DNA from: CAVVFX01 sp963747535
GTDB lineage: Bacteria > Acidobacteriota > Terriglobia > Bryobacterales > Bryobacteraceae
Reading direction: 5' to 3'
Assembly: GCA_963747535.1 (NCBI GenBank)
Contig: CAVVFX010000017.1
Coordinates: 620,001-684,000, forward strand
Length of the DNA stretch: 64,000 nucleotides
Shown here: positions 9,010 through 18,832 of the stretch, in pieces
Position numbering within the stretch: the stretch's first letter is position 1
How the letters are laid out: the number at the start of each line of letters is the position of its first letter
Notes under the pieces: model-generated
Told to the model about the DNA's origin: nothing
The model's database searches: none
Seen by the model: the letters and a program-made list of their open reading frames with translations, nothing else
Made by a program: the position numbers and the translations under genes

Positions 9010-9178
9010 GGTGTCGCTCCTCAAAATCGTCGTCTTCCAACATGCGATACTTGGGCTCTTCGCTCGATTTGCCCCAATACCCGTCTTTGCGCGACCGGAT
9101 CAAAAAATACGCGCTCCCGCCGAAGATGATGAAGAACATCAGGTTCGCCAGATAGATGCTTGGCCAGGTGTAGTCCAT
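9002..9178 (-). CDS. Small cbb3-associated membrane protein (CcoQ/CcoS-like)
   Basis: This 58-residue protein starts with ATG 9178. It has one N-terminal helix (IYLANLMFFIIFGGSAYFLI) and a charged tail containing PKYRMLEDDDF. The tail recalls the PxxRxLxDD pattern of CcoS, while the position directly after ccoO is that of CcoQ. It lies 5 bp after the ccoO stop and overlaps the next gene by 8 bp. Assignment between CcoQ and CcoS is open. Confidence 0.7.
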   Translation of the reverse strand: MDYTWPSIYLANLMFFIIFGGSAYFLIRSRKDGYWGKSSEEPKYRMLEDDDFEERHHG

Positions 9179-9183
9179 CGTGT

Positions 9184-9753
9184 CTACCTTTCGTAATCGT
9201 TGTCCGGCCGCCAGTTCTTGGTCCGGCCGAGAGTTTGAATGTAGGAGACCAAAGCCTGGAACTCTTCCTCGTTATTCACGATCCAGGGGAACGGCGGCAT
9301 GACCGATCCCGCGACCAGGTCGCGTGGATTCCGAAAATGTGTGCGATGCCATTGGGTGTCGTATTTCCCGCCGACGCGCGAAAGATCCGGACCCGTCCGC
9401 TTGGTCCCGAACAGATGCGGATCGTCGTAGACAAATTCGTCCGGCGTCGAGATCGGAGAATCCACGCCGCGCCAACCGGAGCGTTTCACATCCGAGAGCA
9501 GCGTGCGGGTCTGCTGCGTGTGACAATACCAGCAGCCTTCGCGAACGTAGACCGCGCGGCCCTTGAGTTGTTGCGCGGTGTACTGGTTCAACTTGCCGGT
9601 CGGCCCTTTGGACGGATCATGATTCTCGAAAGGTCTATTCCACGACTTATCGATCAGCGGAGGCACCACCGTGGTCAACAGTCCACCGGTGAAGAACAGT
9701 GCGAGCGAAGCGATGATGAAGTAAGTCGCGTTGGTATCAGCTTTTCCTAACAT
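9184..9753 (-). CDS. ccoO: cbb3-type cytochrome c oxidase subunit II (CcoO/FixO)
   Basis: This 189-residue membrane-anchored monohaem cytochrome c has an N-terminal helix near residues 10-30, then YVREGCWYCHTQQ with the single CxxCH, and the family motif GTKRTGPDLSRVGGKY. The probable axial methionine is in GSVMPPFPW. The gene is 12 bp downstream of ccoN. It would pass electrons to the CcoN haem/copper centre. Confidence 0.95.
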   Translation of the reverse strand: MLGKADTNATYFIIASLALFFTGGLLTTVVPPLIDKSWNRPFENHDPSKGPTGKLNQYTAQQLKGRAVYVREGCWYCHTQQTRTLLSDVKRSGWRGVDSPISTPDEFVYDDPHLFGTKRTGPDLSRVGGKYDTQWHRTHFRNPRDLVAGSVMPPFPWIVNNEEEFQALVSYIQTLGRTKNWRPDNDYER

Positions 9754-9765
9754 GTCTTGTCTCCC

Positions 9766-11169
<1,404 letters not shown>

Positions 11170-11177
11170 TTGAAAAT

Positions 11178-13010
11178 CTATCTCCTTGCGGTCCGAATGG
11201 GCGCCTGCAGCCGTTGGGCCGGCGTCAGACTGCGAATAAAGTTCATTAAATCGCCTGCATCTTTCTGGGTGAGGCCGTACTCGATCCAGGACGGCATGGC
11301 GGTTCCGCGGACACCGTAAAGAATGGAGTCCATCATCCGCTTGTCCGGCAGGGCGCGTACAAAATAGCCGTTGCGCAAGTTACGCGGCCGGGGCGAAATG
11401 TCAATCGAATTGGGCCCTTTGCCGTCAGCCTTGCGACCGTGACAGCCGGTACAGCGGGCGAGGAATGTCTGTTCGCCGCGGGTGCGCGATTCGGGAGAAT
11501 CGGCGACCGGGTTGGTGTCCGGCATTTTGTGATCCTTGGCCTGATCGCCTGGCTGTTTCACGAACGCCGTGAAGATGTAGTCGAGCGTCCCTGTGATCTG
11601 GGCTTCGGTAAGAACTTTGCCCCACGGCGGCATGGAAGTTCCGGCCACGCCATCCTGCACCGAATGGAGCAGGCGGTCCCGTGACTTGGTAATCAGGAAG
11701 CTGCCCTTGGAAAGATCGCGCGGCGCCGGATCGAGGTAGTTCGCGGTCACGCCGAGTCCATCGCCTTTTTCGCCATGACACCGCGAGCAGATCGCTTTGA
11801 AAGTTTCCTGGCCTGGCGCGAATTTGGGAGGCGTCTTGAGACTTTCGAGATAGTTGGTCATGTCATGAAACGTCGCGTCGTTGTAACGGAACGAGGGCAT
11901 GATCGAATCCGGCATCTTGTTGCGTGGATTCTGGAAGTGTTCGAAGATCCAGTCGGGATCCCGGAGCAGGCCTTCCCAACTGAGATCGGGAGCGATGCCG
12001 CCATCTTTGTCATTGAGTTTGTGGCAGGCGAAGCAGGAATGTTGGTCGAGGAGCTCGAGTCCGCTAGCTTTCGGTGCCGCGGGCTGAGGTGCGGTGGTAA
12101 GCGATGCTGGAATCAGAGCCGCAGCCTCCGGACCTTCGAGCTTCGGGTTCACCTTAGCGCGATAGCGCTCGAGCCCGGTCTCGTTATAGTTGAAGCCTTT
12201 ACGGCTCTTGAGGAAGATCACCAGGTCGCGGATGTCATCTACTGGCATCTTGAACTGCGGCATGAAAGATGTCGCGAGATTGGCGCGAGGCTCGACAATC
12301 GACTCCCACAGGTAATCGACTTTAAACTTCTTTCCGGCTTCGGTCAGTTCCGGACCCAGCGTCCCTTCCGACAGGCCTTCGATCTTGTGACAGCCGAAGC
12401 AGTTGTATTTGAAGAACAACTGGCGTCCGCGGCCCACGTGCGGCGTGCCGGGGAAATTCTCTTCGGTGTGGCACTGGGCGCAGGCGGCTTCCATGTACTC
12501 TTTACCCGTGAGGTGCGTGAAGTCCTTGCGCCAGTTCGCCTGCGTCACATATCCCAGCAGCGGATCGGGCCAGAATTCATCCGCCCCGTGCGCGTGGAAT
12601 TGGTCGAGACCTCGTCCCTGGCCGTCGTGGCAAACGGTGCAGCCAAAGTCGTTGAATTTGTGCTTCCGCTCCCATTCGCCGTTCTTCTTCTGGACGTCGC
12701 CCATGGCAAGAGTATAGGGATGGCTTTTCAACGGCTGAAAATGATCTTTAAAGCGCGGATCGTCGGACGCGATGTGGCAGGTCATGCAGCGATCGACGCG
12801 CGACTCGCCGAATTGACTGACCAGGATCTGCTCCACTTTCGGACTGCGCGATCCCAGTTCCTCTTTCTCCGACGCGTTCCGCGCGCGGGTCTGAGCTTGC
12901 TCGAAATAGGCCTTCTGCTGGCTCGACCAGGGATTCAGAAACTGGTTATAAAAGACGACGCCATGGACGATCAAAACGACCAGGGCGGCAATTGCAAGTG
13001 CGGTACGCAT
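11178..13010 (-). CDS. Membrane-anchored heptaheme cytochrome c
   Basis: This 610-residue protein has an N-terminal membrane anchor (ALAIAALVVLIVHGVVF) and seven CxxCH sites, at residues 75, 124, 177, 204, 326, 408 and 520. The last three lie in separate class-I-like domains, each with a later Met-Pro motif (SIMPSF, TSMPPW, TAMPSW) that could give the sixth ligand. It lies between cytochrome b and ccoN, so it probably replaces both cytochrome c1 and the dihaem part of CcoP, wiring the bc complex to the oxidase. That role is inferred from gene order. Confidence 0.88.
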   Translation of the reverse strand: MRTALAIAALVVLIVHGVVFYNQFLNPWSSQQKAYFEQAQTRARNASEKEELGSRSPKVEQILVSQFGESRVDRCMTCHIASDDPRFKDHFQPLKSHPYTLAMGDVQKKNGEWERKHKFNDFGCTVCHDGQGRGLDQFHAHGADEFWPDPLLGYVTQANWRKDFTHLTGKEYMEAACAQCHTEENFPGTPHVGRGRQLFFKYNCFGCHKIEGLSEGTLGPELTEAGKKFKVDYLWESIVEPRANLATSFMPQFKMPVDDIRDLVIFLKSRKGFNYNETGLERYRAKVNPKLEGPEAAALIPASLTTAPQPAAPKASGLELLDQHSCFACHKLNDKDGGIAPDLSWEGLLRDPDWIFEHFQNPRNKMPDSIMPSFRYNDATFHDMTNYLESLKTPPKFAPGQETFKAICSRCHGEKGDGLGVTANYLDPAPRDLSKGSFLITKSRDRLLHSVQDGVAGTSMPPWGKVLTEAQITGTLDYIFTAFVKQPGDQAKDHKMPDTNPVADSPESRTRGEQTFLARCTGCHGRKADGKGPNSIDISPRPRNLRNGYFVRALPDKRMMDSILYGVRGTAMPSWIEYGLTQKDAGDLMNFIRSLTPAQRLQAPIRTARR

Positions 13011-13044
13011 TAGTTATCCCTTCGTCCCTCGTGGCACTGACTCG

Positions 13045-14337
13045 TCACCATGGCGAAATGAATTCCCAGTTGGGTCCCCGGAAGACCGTGCCCACAATGA
13101 TGAACATCACGTTGAGGAAAGCAAAAGTGATAAACAACGTGTTGGGGAGCATGCGCTGTTTGGCGAACCACTTGCCTACTCCTCCCGGCTTTCGATCCAG
13201 GAAGGGCACCAGAAACAAGATGGCGACTTCAATTCCGGGAATCCCGACACCACCCCAGAACGCCGAATAGCTGACCAGTTCCTGGAGTCCGAGGAAATAC
13301 CACGGCGCTTTGGCCGGGTTCGGCGGATGGCTGATGTTGACCGGTTCCTCCAGCGGCGCCATGAAGCACAGCGAGAGCACCAGGATGACGGCAATCGTCA
13401 GCACGAAGACGAACAGCTCAGCCGTCAGCAGGTTGGGCCAGGAGTAAACACTGTTGTCCGGAACGTTGCCGGTCTTGGTGAAAGGTCCCCGCACGATCCC
13501 CATGAGTCCGAACTGCCGGGTCTCCTTCTTCGGCGCGGTATCGAGCTGCATCGGCGTGGCATTGACCGTAATCGCCATAGTTGGTCCCGTGCTGGCGGCG
13601 AGCCGGACGGGCATTTCATCGGCTTCCGGGGGACGCGACAGACCGCCGTCCTTGCGAATACGCCAGAAGTGCACCGCGATTAACAGAGTCAGCACGGCCG
13701 GCAAGACGGCGACGTGGAGAACGTAAAATCGCAGCAGGGCTTCCTGTCCGACGGTGGTGTCGCCCAGCAGTAAAAACTTGATGTCCTTGCCGATAATGGG
13801 AGCGTACCCGGCAATGGAGGTTCCGACCGTAATCGCCCAATAAGCCAGCTGGTCCCAGGGCAGCAGGTAGCCGGTGAAGCTGAGAAACAAGGTAACCAGA
13901 AACAGTGCGACGCCGAGGATCCAGTTGAACTCGCGCGGTTTCTTATAAGAACCTGTCAGAAACACGCGAGCCATATGGAAGGCCACGATGGCGACCATGC
14001 CATGAGCCGACCAGCGGTGCATGTTCCGCAGGAAGGTTCCAAAGGCAACGGTTCCGCGCAGGTCCAGCATGCGGTCGTAGGCTTGGGTAGTGGACGGCAC
14101 GTAATAGAACATCAGCAGAATGCCGGTGAACACCAGGATCACGAAAAGGAAGAACGACATGAGGCCGAGCCCCAGGGTGTAGAGCGGCTTCAGCGTATGC
14201 CGGTTCACTTTCACCGGATGGATGTGCAGGAAGAAGTTCGTGAACGACGTCTGGGAACGGCCTAGATCGCTATCCGGAATCGGATTGCGGAAGACCGAGT
14301 TCCACACCGTGCGGGGAAACTCGAGTAGGGTCTTCAT
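13045..14337 (-). CDS. Cytochrome b of a bc-type quinol oxidoreductase
   Basis: This 430-residue protein carries the N-terminal four-helix haem part (RNMHRWSAHGMV and the His pair around AVLPAVLTLLIAVHFWRI) and a C-terminal part containing PPNPAKAPWYFLGLQEL, a variant of the quinol-site PEW region. Both halves are in one chain, although the loop between them (about residues 232-290) is long. The stop of the Rieske gene overlaps this start by four bases. Together with the Rieske protein and heptaheme cytochrome it forms the quinol-oxidising module. Confidence 0.92.
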   Translation of the reverse strand: MKTLLEFPRTVWNSVFRNPIPDSDLGRSQTSFTNFFLHIHPVKVNRHTLKPLYTLGLGLMSFFLFVILVFTGILLMFYYVPSTTQAYDRMLDLRGTVAFGTFLRNMHRWSAHGMVAIVAFHMARVFLTGSYKKPREFNWILGVALFLVTLFLSFTGYLLPWDQLAYWAITVGTSIAGYAPIIGKDIKFLLLGDTTVGQEALLRFYVLHVAVLPAVLTLLIAVHFWRIRKDGGLSRPPEADEMPVRLAASTGPTMAITVNATPMQLDTAPKKETRQFGLMGIVRGPFTKTGNVPDNSVYSWPNLLTAELFVFVLTIAVILVLSLCFMAPLEEPVNISHPPNPAKAPWYFLGLQELVSYSAFWGGVGIPGIEVAILFLVPFLDRKPGGVGKWFAKQRMLPNTLFITFAFLNVMFIIVGTVFRGPNWEFISPW

Positions 14338-14816
14338 ACGTTGTAATAGGTCCCGGATTTGATCTGAACGTTGGTGTCGATTTCCAGTTCTCCGTTGGGC
14401 GCCAGGGTGACCTGGTACCAGGGGAGAGCTTTGGGCGCCGGACCTCCTGTCACATTGCCGTCCTGGTCATAGCGCGAGCCGTGACAGGGACATGCGAAAC
14501 CGGTATCCGCTACTCCGACGATGCAGCCGAGGTGCGTGCAGGTAGTCGATATCGCAGCGAGTTTGCTGCCGTCGCGCACCACGCAAACGCGGTGAGAATC
14601 GAGCGAGATCCGCGTGCCGGATGGAAAGTCCTCCGGTTTTCCAATGAGGAACCGGCTGGGAGCGCCATAGGTGGCGCGCGGTTTGATGAAGATAAAGTTC
14701 GCGGCTGCGGCTATTAACCCGGCGGAAGCCAGGGCGAAACTGCTCACCCAGGTCATCAGGCTTCGACGGGAATGCTGCGGTGCGGAGTGGCTACTGGTGT
14801 TTGGGTGCGGAGTCAT
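14334..14816 (-). CDS. Rieske 2Fe-2S protein of the bc complex
   Basis: Starting at ATG 14816 gives 160 residues: a polar N-terminus, a membrane or twin-arginine-like segment (SRRSLMTWVSSFALASAGLIAAA), then the Rieske fold with CTHLGC and CPCHGS binding the cluster. The longer upstream frame to 14912 is a shadow of the CcoS-like gene. The gene overlaps the upstream gene by 26 bp and the cytochrome b gene by 4 bp, indicating coupled translation. Confidence 0.93.
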   Translation of the reverse strand: MTPHPNTSSHSAPQHSRRSLMTWVSSFALASAGLIAAAANFIFIKPRATYGAPSRFLIGKPEDFPSGTRISLDSHRVCVVRDGSKLAAISTTCTHLGCIVGVADTGFACPCHGSRYDQDGNVTGGPAPKALPWYQVTLAPNGELEIDTNVQIKSGTYYNV

Positions 14817-14991
14817 GCTTTTCCTTCTGCTCGACAGTCGCCTCGATATCACTCCAGAAAACCTGATACTTGGCGTCCTCGAAGTCCCGAAAATGGTCGC
14901 GCTTGACGGCAAAGATGAAGAGACAGATCCCGGACAGGCCCATGAGAATGGCCGCCGCGATCGTGATCCAGGTAGTGTCAGCGCCAGACAA
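14791..14991 (-). CDS. CcoS-like small membrane protein, first gene of respiratory block
   Basis: This 66-residue protein has one N-terminal helix (TIAAAILMGLSGICLFIFAV) followed by KRDHFRDFEDAKYQVFWSD. The latter matches the conserved CcoS pattern (basic turn, Phe-Asp-Asp/Glu, then a short acidic stretch). CcoS is needed for cofactor insertion into cbb3 oxidase. The start is TTG 14991 with only a weak ribosome site, and no ATG is available. It is the first recognisable gene of the block, so the block's promoter should lie in 14992-15269. Confidence 0.75.
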   Translation of the reverse strand: MSGADTTWITIAAAILMGLSGICLFIFAVKRDHFRDFEDAKYQVFWSDIEATVEQKEKHDSAPKHQ

Positions 14992-15269
14992 GACTCGCTG
15001 ACTTTTGCACGGTCTGCGCCATTCGGGCGAAACTTGTAATCAACGACTTAGCACGCGGCTGTCGTCGTTTGATGCGGAATGTCACGCACGTGTGAGCGAA
15101 ATCCCCCAACACGGCTGGGTCAAGATCAGAAAAGAACTTCGCGGACCCGTCGAATAGGCCGGCGCCTCGGGCCTGCCCAGCGCGAATGACGCCCAAAACT
15201 TGACATCGCAATTTGCGATGTCAAAGATTCAAGTTCTCGTCCAGATTGCCGATAAACGGATGTAGGAAC
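14992..15269. promoter_or_regulatory. Divergent intergenic region of respiratory block and ORF6N gene
   Basis: This 278-bp region separates the minus-strand respiratory operon from the plus-strand ORF6N gene and must hold both promoters. The only strong signal is the palindrome at 15199-15223. A 77-codon minus-strand frame (14978-15211) runs through most of it, but it has no ribosome site and no recognisable motif, and it is not called. Confidence 0.4.
15199..15223. promoter_or_regulatory. Perfect palindrome upstream of ORF6N gene
   Basis: Twelve-base arms TTGACATCGCAA and TTGCGATGTCAA are separated by a single T. The same 12-base arms recur inside the ORF6N coding sequence at 15517-15545. 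Perfect symmetry and position 47 bp before the start suggest an operator, either autoregulatory or acting on the divergent respiratory operon. The binding protein is unknown. Confidence 0.6.
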
Positions 15270-15842
15270 ATGCTCAAGAAATCCACCAAGACGCGGAAAT
15301 CTTCTTCACGGGGTCTGGTGCCAATCCCGGTCGACACGCCGGTTGAGACGGTCGCGCAACGCATCTACGTCATTCGAAATCAACGGGTTATGTTGGATTC
15401 GGCTCTCGCGGAACTATACCAGGTCCCCACGTTCCGGTTGAATGAGGCGGTCAAACGCAACGGACGGCGATTCCCCGAAGATTTCATGTTTCGGCTGACG
15501 AAGAAAGAGGCCGAATGTTTGACATCGCAAATTGCGATGTCAAACGGACGCGGCGGACGCCGGACCCAGCCATACGCTTTCACTGAACTTGGTGTGGCAA
15601 TGCTCTCGTCCGTACTCAACAGTGAACGCGCCGTCCAGATGAACATCGTCATCATGCGAGCATTCGTCAAGCTGCGGGAACTTCTGCTGACGAACAAAGA
15701 GTTGGCGTACCGCATCGAGCAGATCGAAGCGACACAGCGGGAGCATGCGTCTATCATTACGGTCGTTGTGGACGAGATCAACGCGTTGAAAGACCCTCCA
15801 CCGGACCTCCCAAAGCATCCAATGGGGTTCGCTTCCTGTTAG
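15270..15842 (+). CDS. ORF6N domain-containing protein
   Basis: This 190-residue protein starts at ATG 15270, preceded closely by AGGA; an in-frame TTG at 15213 lies inside the palindrome. A basic N-terminus is followed by the ORF6N domain (VIRNQRVMLDSALAELYQV, then RFPEDFMFRLTKKEAE and PYAFTELGVAMLSSVLNS). The C-terminus is a helical, possibly coiled-coil region (ELAYRIEQIEATQREH). ORF6N domains are known from phages and mobile elements and are believed to bind DNA. The gene is a candidate binder of the palindrome it carries. Confidence 0.85.
   Translation: MLKKSTKTRKSSSRGLVPIPVDTPVETVAQRIYVIRNQRVMLDSALAELYQVPTFRLNEAVKRNGRRFPEDFMFRLTKKEAECLTSQIAMSNGRGGRRTQPYAFTELGVAMLSSVLNSERAVQMNIVIMRAFVKLRELLLTNKELAYRIEQIEATQREHASIITVVVDEINALKDPPPDLPKHPMGFASC
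15517..15545. repeat. Intragenic copy of the ORF6N palindrome
   Basis: Fourteen-base arms GTTTGACATCGCAA and TTGCGATGTCAAAC surround a single A, inside codons for LTSQIAMSN of the ORF6N protein. The central 12-base arms equal those of the upstream site at 15199-15223. The only core difference is the central base (A here, T upstream). Confidence 0.8.
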
Positions 15843-15848
15843 TCTGTG

Positions 15849-17861
15849 CTACGCCAACCCTGATCTCACCAGCAGCGCTTCGGGATCGGGATCACGGCCC
15901 ATGAAGCGACGGTATAGTTCCGCTGGATCCTCGCTGTCGCCTTTCGACAGGATATTGCTGCGGAATTCCAGGCCGACTTTGCGGCTGAAAATACCGTGTG
16001 CGCGGAAGCGCGAAAAGGCGTCCGCGTCCAGAACCTCGGCCCACTTGTAGGAGTAGTAGCCGGCGCCGTACGCAACCGGGCTCGCGAACAAGTGCGTGAA
16101 AGACGCAATCATAGCGTGGTCCGCAGGCAACTTCGCCGCCGAGAACTCTTGCAGGATGTCGCGTGAATACTTGATAACGTCGCCGTCGCGATCGGGCGAG
16201 TACTCCCGGTGCAGCTTCAGATCCACGATACCGAAGCTGAGCTGCCGCATCTGCACATTGGCGCTGCGGAAGGTCCGGGCGCGGACCATCTTCTGGAACA
16301 GATCTTCGGGAATGGTTTCGCCGGTCTGGTAGTGGCGAGCGAAGAGGTTCAACGCCTCGCGCTCCCAGCACCAGTTCTCCATAATCTGGGAAGGCAGTTC
16401 GACAAAATCCCATGCCACATTGGTACCGCCCAGGCTGCGCACTTCGATCCGGCTCAAAACCAGGTGGAGCAGGTGACCGAACTCATGGAAAATGGTTTCC
16501 ACTTCGCGGTGCGTCAGCAACGCCGGCGTCTCTCCAATCGGTGGCGTGAGATTCCCGCAGATGGAGCCGGAGTGCGGCTCGGTATCCGGCGGATCGTAGA
16601 TGCCGATAATGAAAGCATCCATCCACGCCCCGCCGCGCTTCGATTCGCGCGGATACCAATCGGCATAAAACGCGCCTAACAGGCTGCCGTCATCGTCGCG
16701 GATTTCATAATAACGAACCTCCGGATGCCAGACATGAGCGGCCGGCTTGTGCACCACCTTGATGCCGAAGAGCCGCTCCACTATGTCGAACATTCCCGAC
16801 ACGACTTTCTCCATCGGAAAGTAAGGACGCAATGCCTCTTCATCGAAGTCGTAGAGCTTGAGACGGAGCTTCTCGGCCCAGTAGCCGACATCCCATGGCT
16901 CCAACTCGAAACCTGCAAAGTCCCTCAATTCCTGGTTCTCCACGGCAAAGCGCTTTTCCGTGCGCGCCTCTAACCGTTCCAGGAATGCCTGCGCGCTGGC
17001 GCCGTCCTTAGCCATGCGGTCCTCCAGCACCAGGTCGGCGAAGTCACGAAAGCCAAGCAACAAGGCCTTCTCCCGCCGCAACTCGAGGATCTGCGCCGTG
17101 ATGGCGCGATTATCGAATTCTCCGGAACTCGCCCTCGTCGCGTACGCGCGATATACCTTCTCCCGGATTTCGCGATTGTCCAGGTAGGTCATCAGGGGCT
17201 GGTAGCTGGGCGCCTGCAGGGTGAAACGCCAACCGCTGAGTCCCTTGCTCTCGGCCGACACGCGCGCTGCGGAGCGTGCCGTGGGCGGGAGTCCGGCCAA
17301 ATCCTTTTCGTCCTCGATCAGCAACTCAAAGGCGTTGGTGGAGTCCAGGACGTTCTCGGAAAACTTGGTGGTCGCTTTGGCCAGCGCTACATCGATTTCA
17401 GCCAGCCGCTTCTTGCCCGCGTCGTCCAATTCCGCGCCATGACGGCGGAATGACTCCACGGTCTTGGTGAGCAACCGCTCCCGCGCAGGGCTCAGCGTCG
17501 GACGCGCCTCGTTGAGCGCTTTGAGCGCTTTCCACAGCCCGGCGTGGAGCGGAATACCGGAATAGAACTCGCTGACCATCGGTTCCACGGCATTGAAGGC
17601 CGCGCGCAGCTCCGGATAGGTGGCAACGGATTCAAGATGCCGCACTACGCCCATGGCGTAATCCAAGCTCTCGGTGGCCTTTTCGAGCGCCAGCAGCGTG
17701 TTGTCGTAGGTGCGCGGGGCGGGATCCGCCGCAATGGCTTCGATTTTCGCCCGGGCATCGGTCAGGAGTTCCGAGACCGCCGGCTCGACGTGCTCGGCAC
17801 GTACTCGGTCGAACGGAATCTCGAAGTTTATGTGGAGGAGCGGGTTGGCTAAAGCAGACAT
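15849..17861 (-). CDS. M3-family zinc oligopeptidase (PrlC/Dcp-like)
   Basis: This 670-residue soluble metallopeptidase cleaves short peptides in the cytoplasm. The zinc motif HEFGH starts near residue 459, and a later GAGYYSYKWAEVLDADAF stretch belongs to the substrate-binding part of the family. Length and absence of a signal peptide fit oligopeptidase A / peptidyl-dipeptidase Dcp. The sequence does not distinguish the two. The gene converges on the ORF6N gene with 6 bp between stops. Confidence 0.92.
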   Translation of the reverse strand: MSALANPLLHINFEIPFDRVRAEHVEPAVSELLTDARAKIEAIAADPAPRTYDNTLLALEKATESLDYAMGVVRHLESVATYPELRAAFNAVEPMVSEFYSGIPLHAGLWKALKALNEARPTLSPARERLLTKTVESFRRHGAELDDAGKKRLAEIDVALAKATTKFSENVLDSTNAFELLIEDEKDLAGLPPTARSAARVSAESKGLSGWRFTLQAPSYQPLMTYLDNREIREKVYRAYATRASSGEFDNRAITAQILELRREKALLLGFRDFADLVLEDRMAKDGASAQAFLERLEARTEKRFAVENQELRDFAGFELEPWDVGYWAEKLRLKLYDFDEEALRPYFPMEKVVSGMFDIVERLFGIKVVHKPAAHVWHPEVRYYEIRDDDGSLLGAFYADWYPRESKRGGAWMDAFIIGIYDPPDTEPHSGSICGNLTPPIGETPALLTHREVETIFHEFGHLLHLVLSRIEVRSLGGTNVAWDFVELPSQIMENWCWEREALNLFARHYQTGETIPEDLFQKMVRARTFRSANVQMRQLSFGIVDLKLHREYSPDRDGDVIKYSRDILQEFSAAKLPADHAMIASFTHLFASPVAYGAGYYSYKWAEVLDADAFSRFRAHGIFSRKVGLEFRSNILSKGDSEDPAELYRRFMGRDPDPEALLVRSGLA

Positions 17862-17923
17862 TTCGTAAAAGCTTACATCTTACAGGATACGGCACCCGGA
17901 CCCGCTGCATCTAAACTAGTGGC

Positions 17924-18832
17924 ATGACTGACGGATACCGGGCGTTGCGTGAAACCGCGGCACTGATTGATCTCTCGGCGCGAGGCCGCATTAAAGTTAC
18001 GGGCGAAGACCGGGCGCGGTTGCTCCACGCGATGACCACCAATGATGTGAAAAGCCTCGCGCCCGGCTCAGGTTGCTACGCGTTTTTCTTGAATTCACAA
18101 GGCCGGGTCCTGGCTGATGCGAATATCCTTTGCTTCGAAGATCATTTCCTGTTGGATGTTGAACCGGAAAGCCGCGCGTTTGTGATGGAGCACATAGACA
18201 AATACATCATCGCGGACGACGTTGCGCTCGAGGATGTCACCGCTGCAACTGTTTCGTTCGGAATCGAAGGGCCTGACGCGTACGCCGGATTTGTGCCCGT
18301 TCCCGAAGCGCCCCTGGCTCATTTGACCCATCACGGGATGCTGGTGGTTCGCGCCAGTTCCACGGGCGCTCCCGGGTTGCGTATTATTGGCGGTCCGACG
18401 TGCCGGATGGACAGACTGAAGTCCGTCCCACAAGACGCCAAAACGGTTCGTCTGGAGTACTTTTTCCCGCGCTATGGGGATGACATCACCATGGCGAACT
18501 TACCGCAGGAAACCGGCATTAGCGATGCGCTTCATTTCAGCAAAGGCTGCTATCTGGGCCAGGAAATTGTGGAGCGCGTCCGTTCGCGCGGCCATGTGAA
18601 TCGCATCCTCACGGGACTCCTCATCGAAGGAAGCGACCCTCTCAAAGGTGGCGACAAGGTCTTGTTCGAGGGAGCCGAAGCGGGAGAGATTGCGAGTTCC
18701 GCGTACTCGCCGGCGCTATCCGCGACGGCTGCCATGGGATACGTACGGATGCATGCCGCCAAGCCGGGAACTCAAGTGTCAGTCAATGGCCGGGTTGGTC
18801 ATTGCGCCGCCATCAAATCGTCGAGAACCTGA
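17924..18832 (+). CDS. ygfZ: Folate-binding protein YgfZ/GcvT-like (Fe-S repair)
   Basis: This 302-residue protein has the YgfZ signature KGCYLGQEIV starting near residue 207, inside a GcvT-like tetrahydrofolate-binding fold. YgfZ homologues support maintenance of certain iron-sulphur enzymes and carry a functional Cys in this motif, which is retained here. The gene has its own start 62 bp after the divergent M3 peptidase start. Its end overlaps the convergent PHP gene by 34 bp. Confidence 0.92.
   Translation: MTDGYRALRETAALIDLSARGRIKVTGEDRARLLHAMTTNDVKSLAPGSGCYAFFLNSQGRVLADANILCFEDHFLLDVEPESRAFVMEHIDKYIIADDVALEDVTAATVSFGIEGPDAYAGFVPVPEAPLAHLTHHGMLVVRASSTGAPGLRIIGGPTCRMDRLKSVPQDAKTVRLEYFFPRYGDDITMANLPQETGISDALHFSKGCYLGQEIVERVRSRGHVNRILTGLLIEGSDPLKGGDKVLFEGAEAGEIASSAYSPALSATAAMGYVRMHAAKPGTQVSVNGRVGHCAAIKSSRT

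Noticed and set aside
14978..15211. 77-codon minus-strand frame between the CcoS-like gene and the ORF6N gene
   Set aside because: It begins inside the palindrome, has no ribosome site, no recognisable motif and overlaps the CcoS-like start; more likely regulatory DNA.
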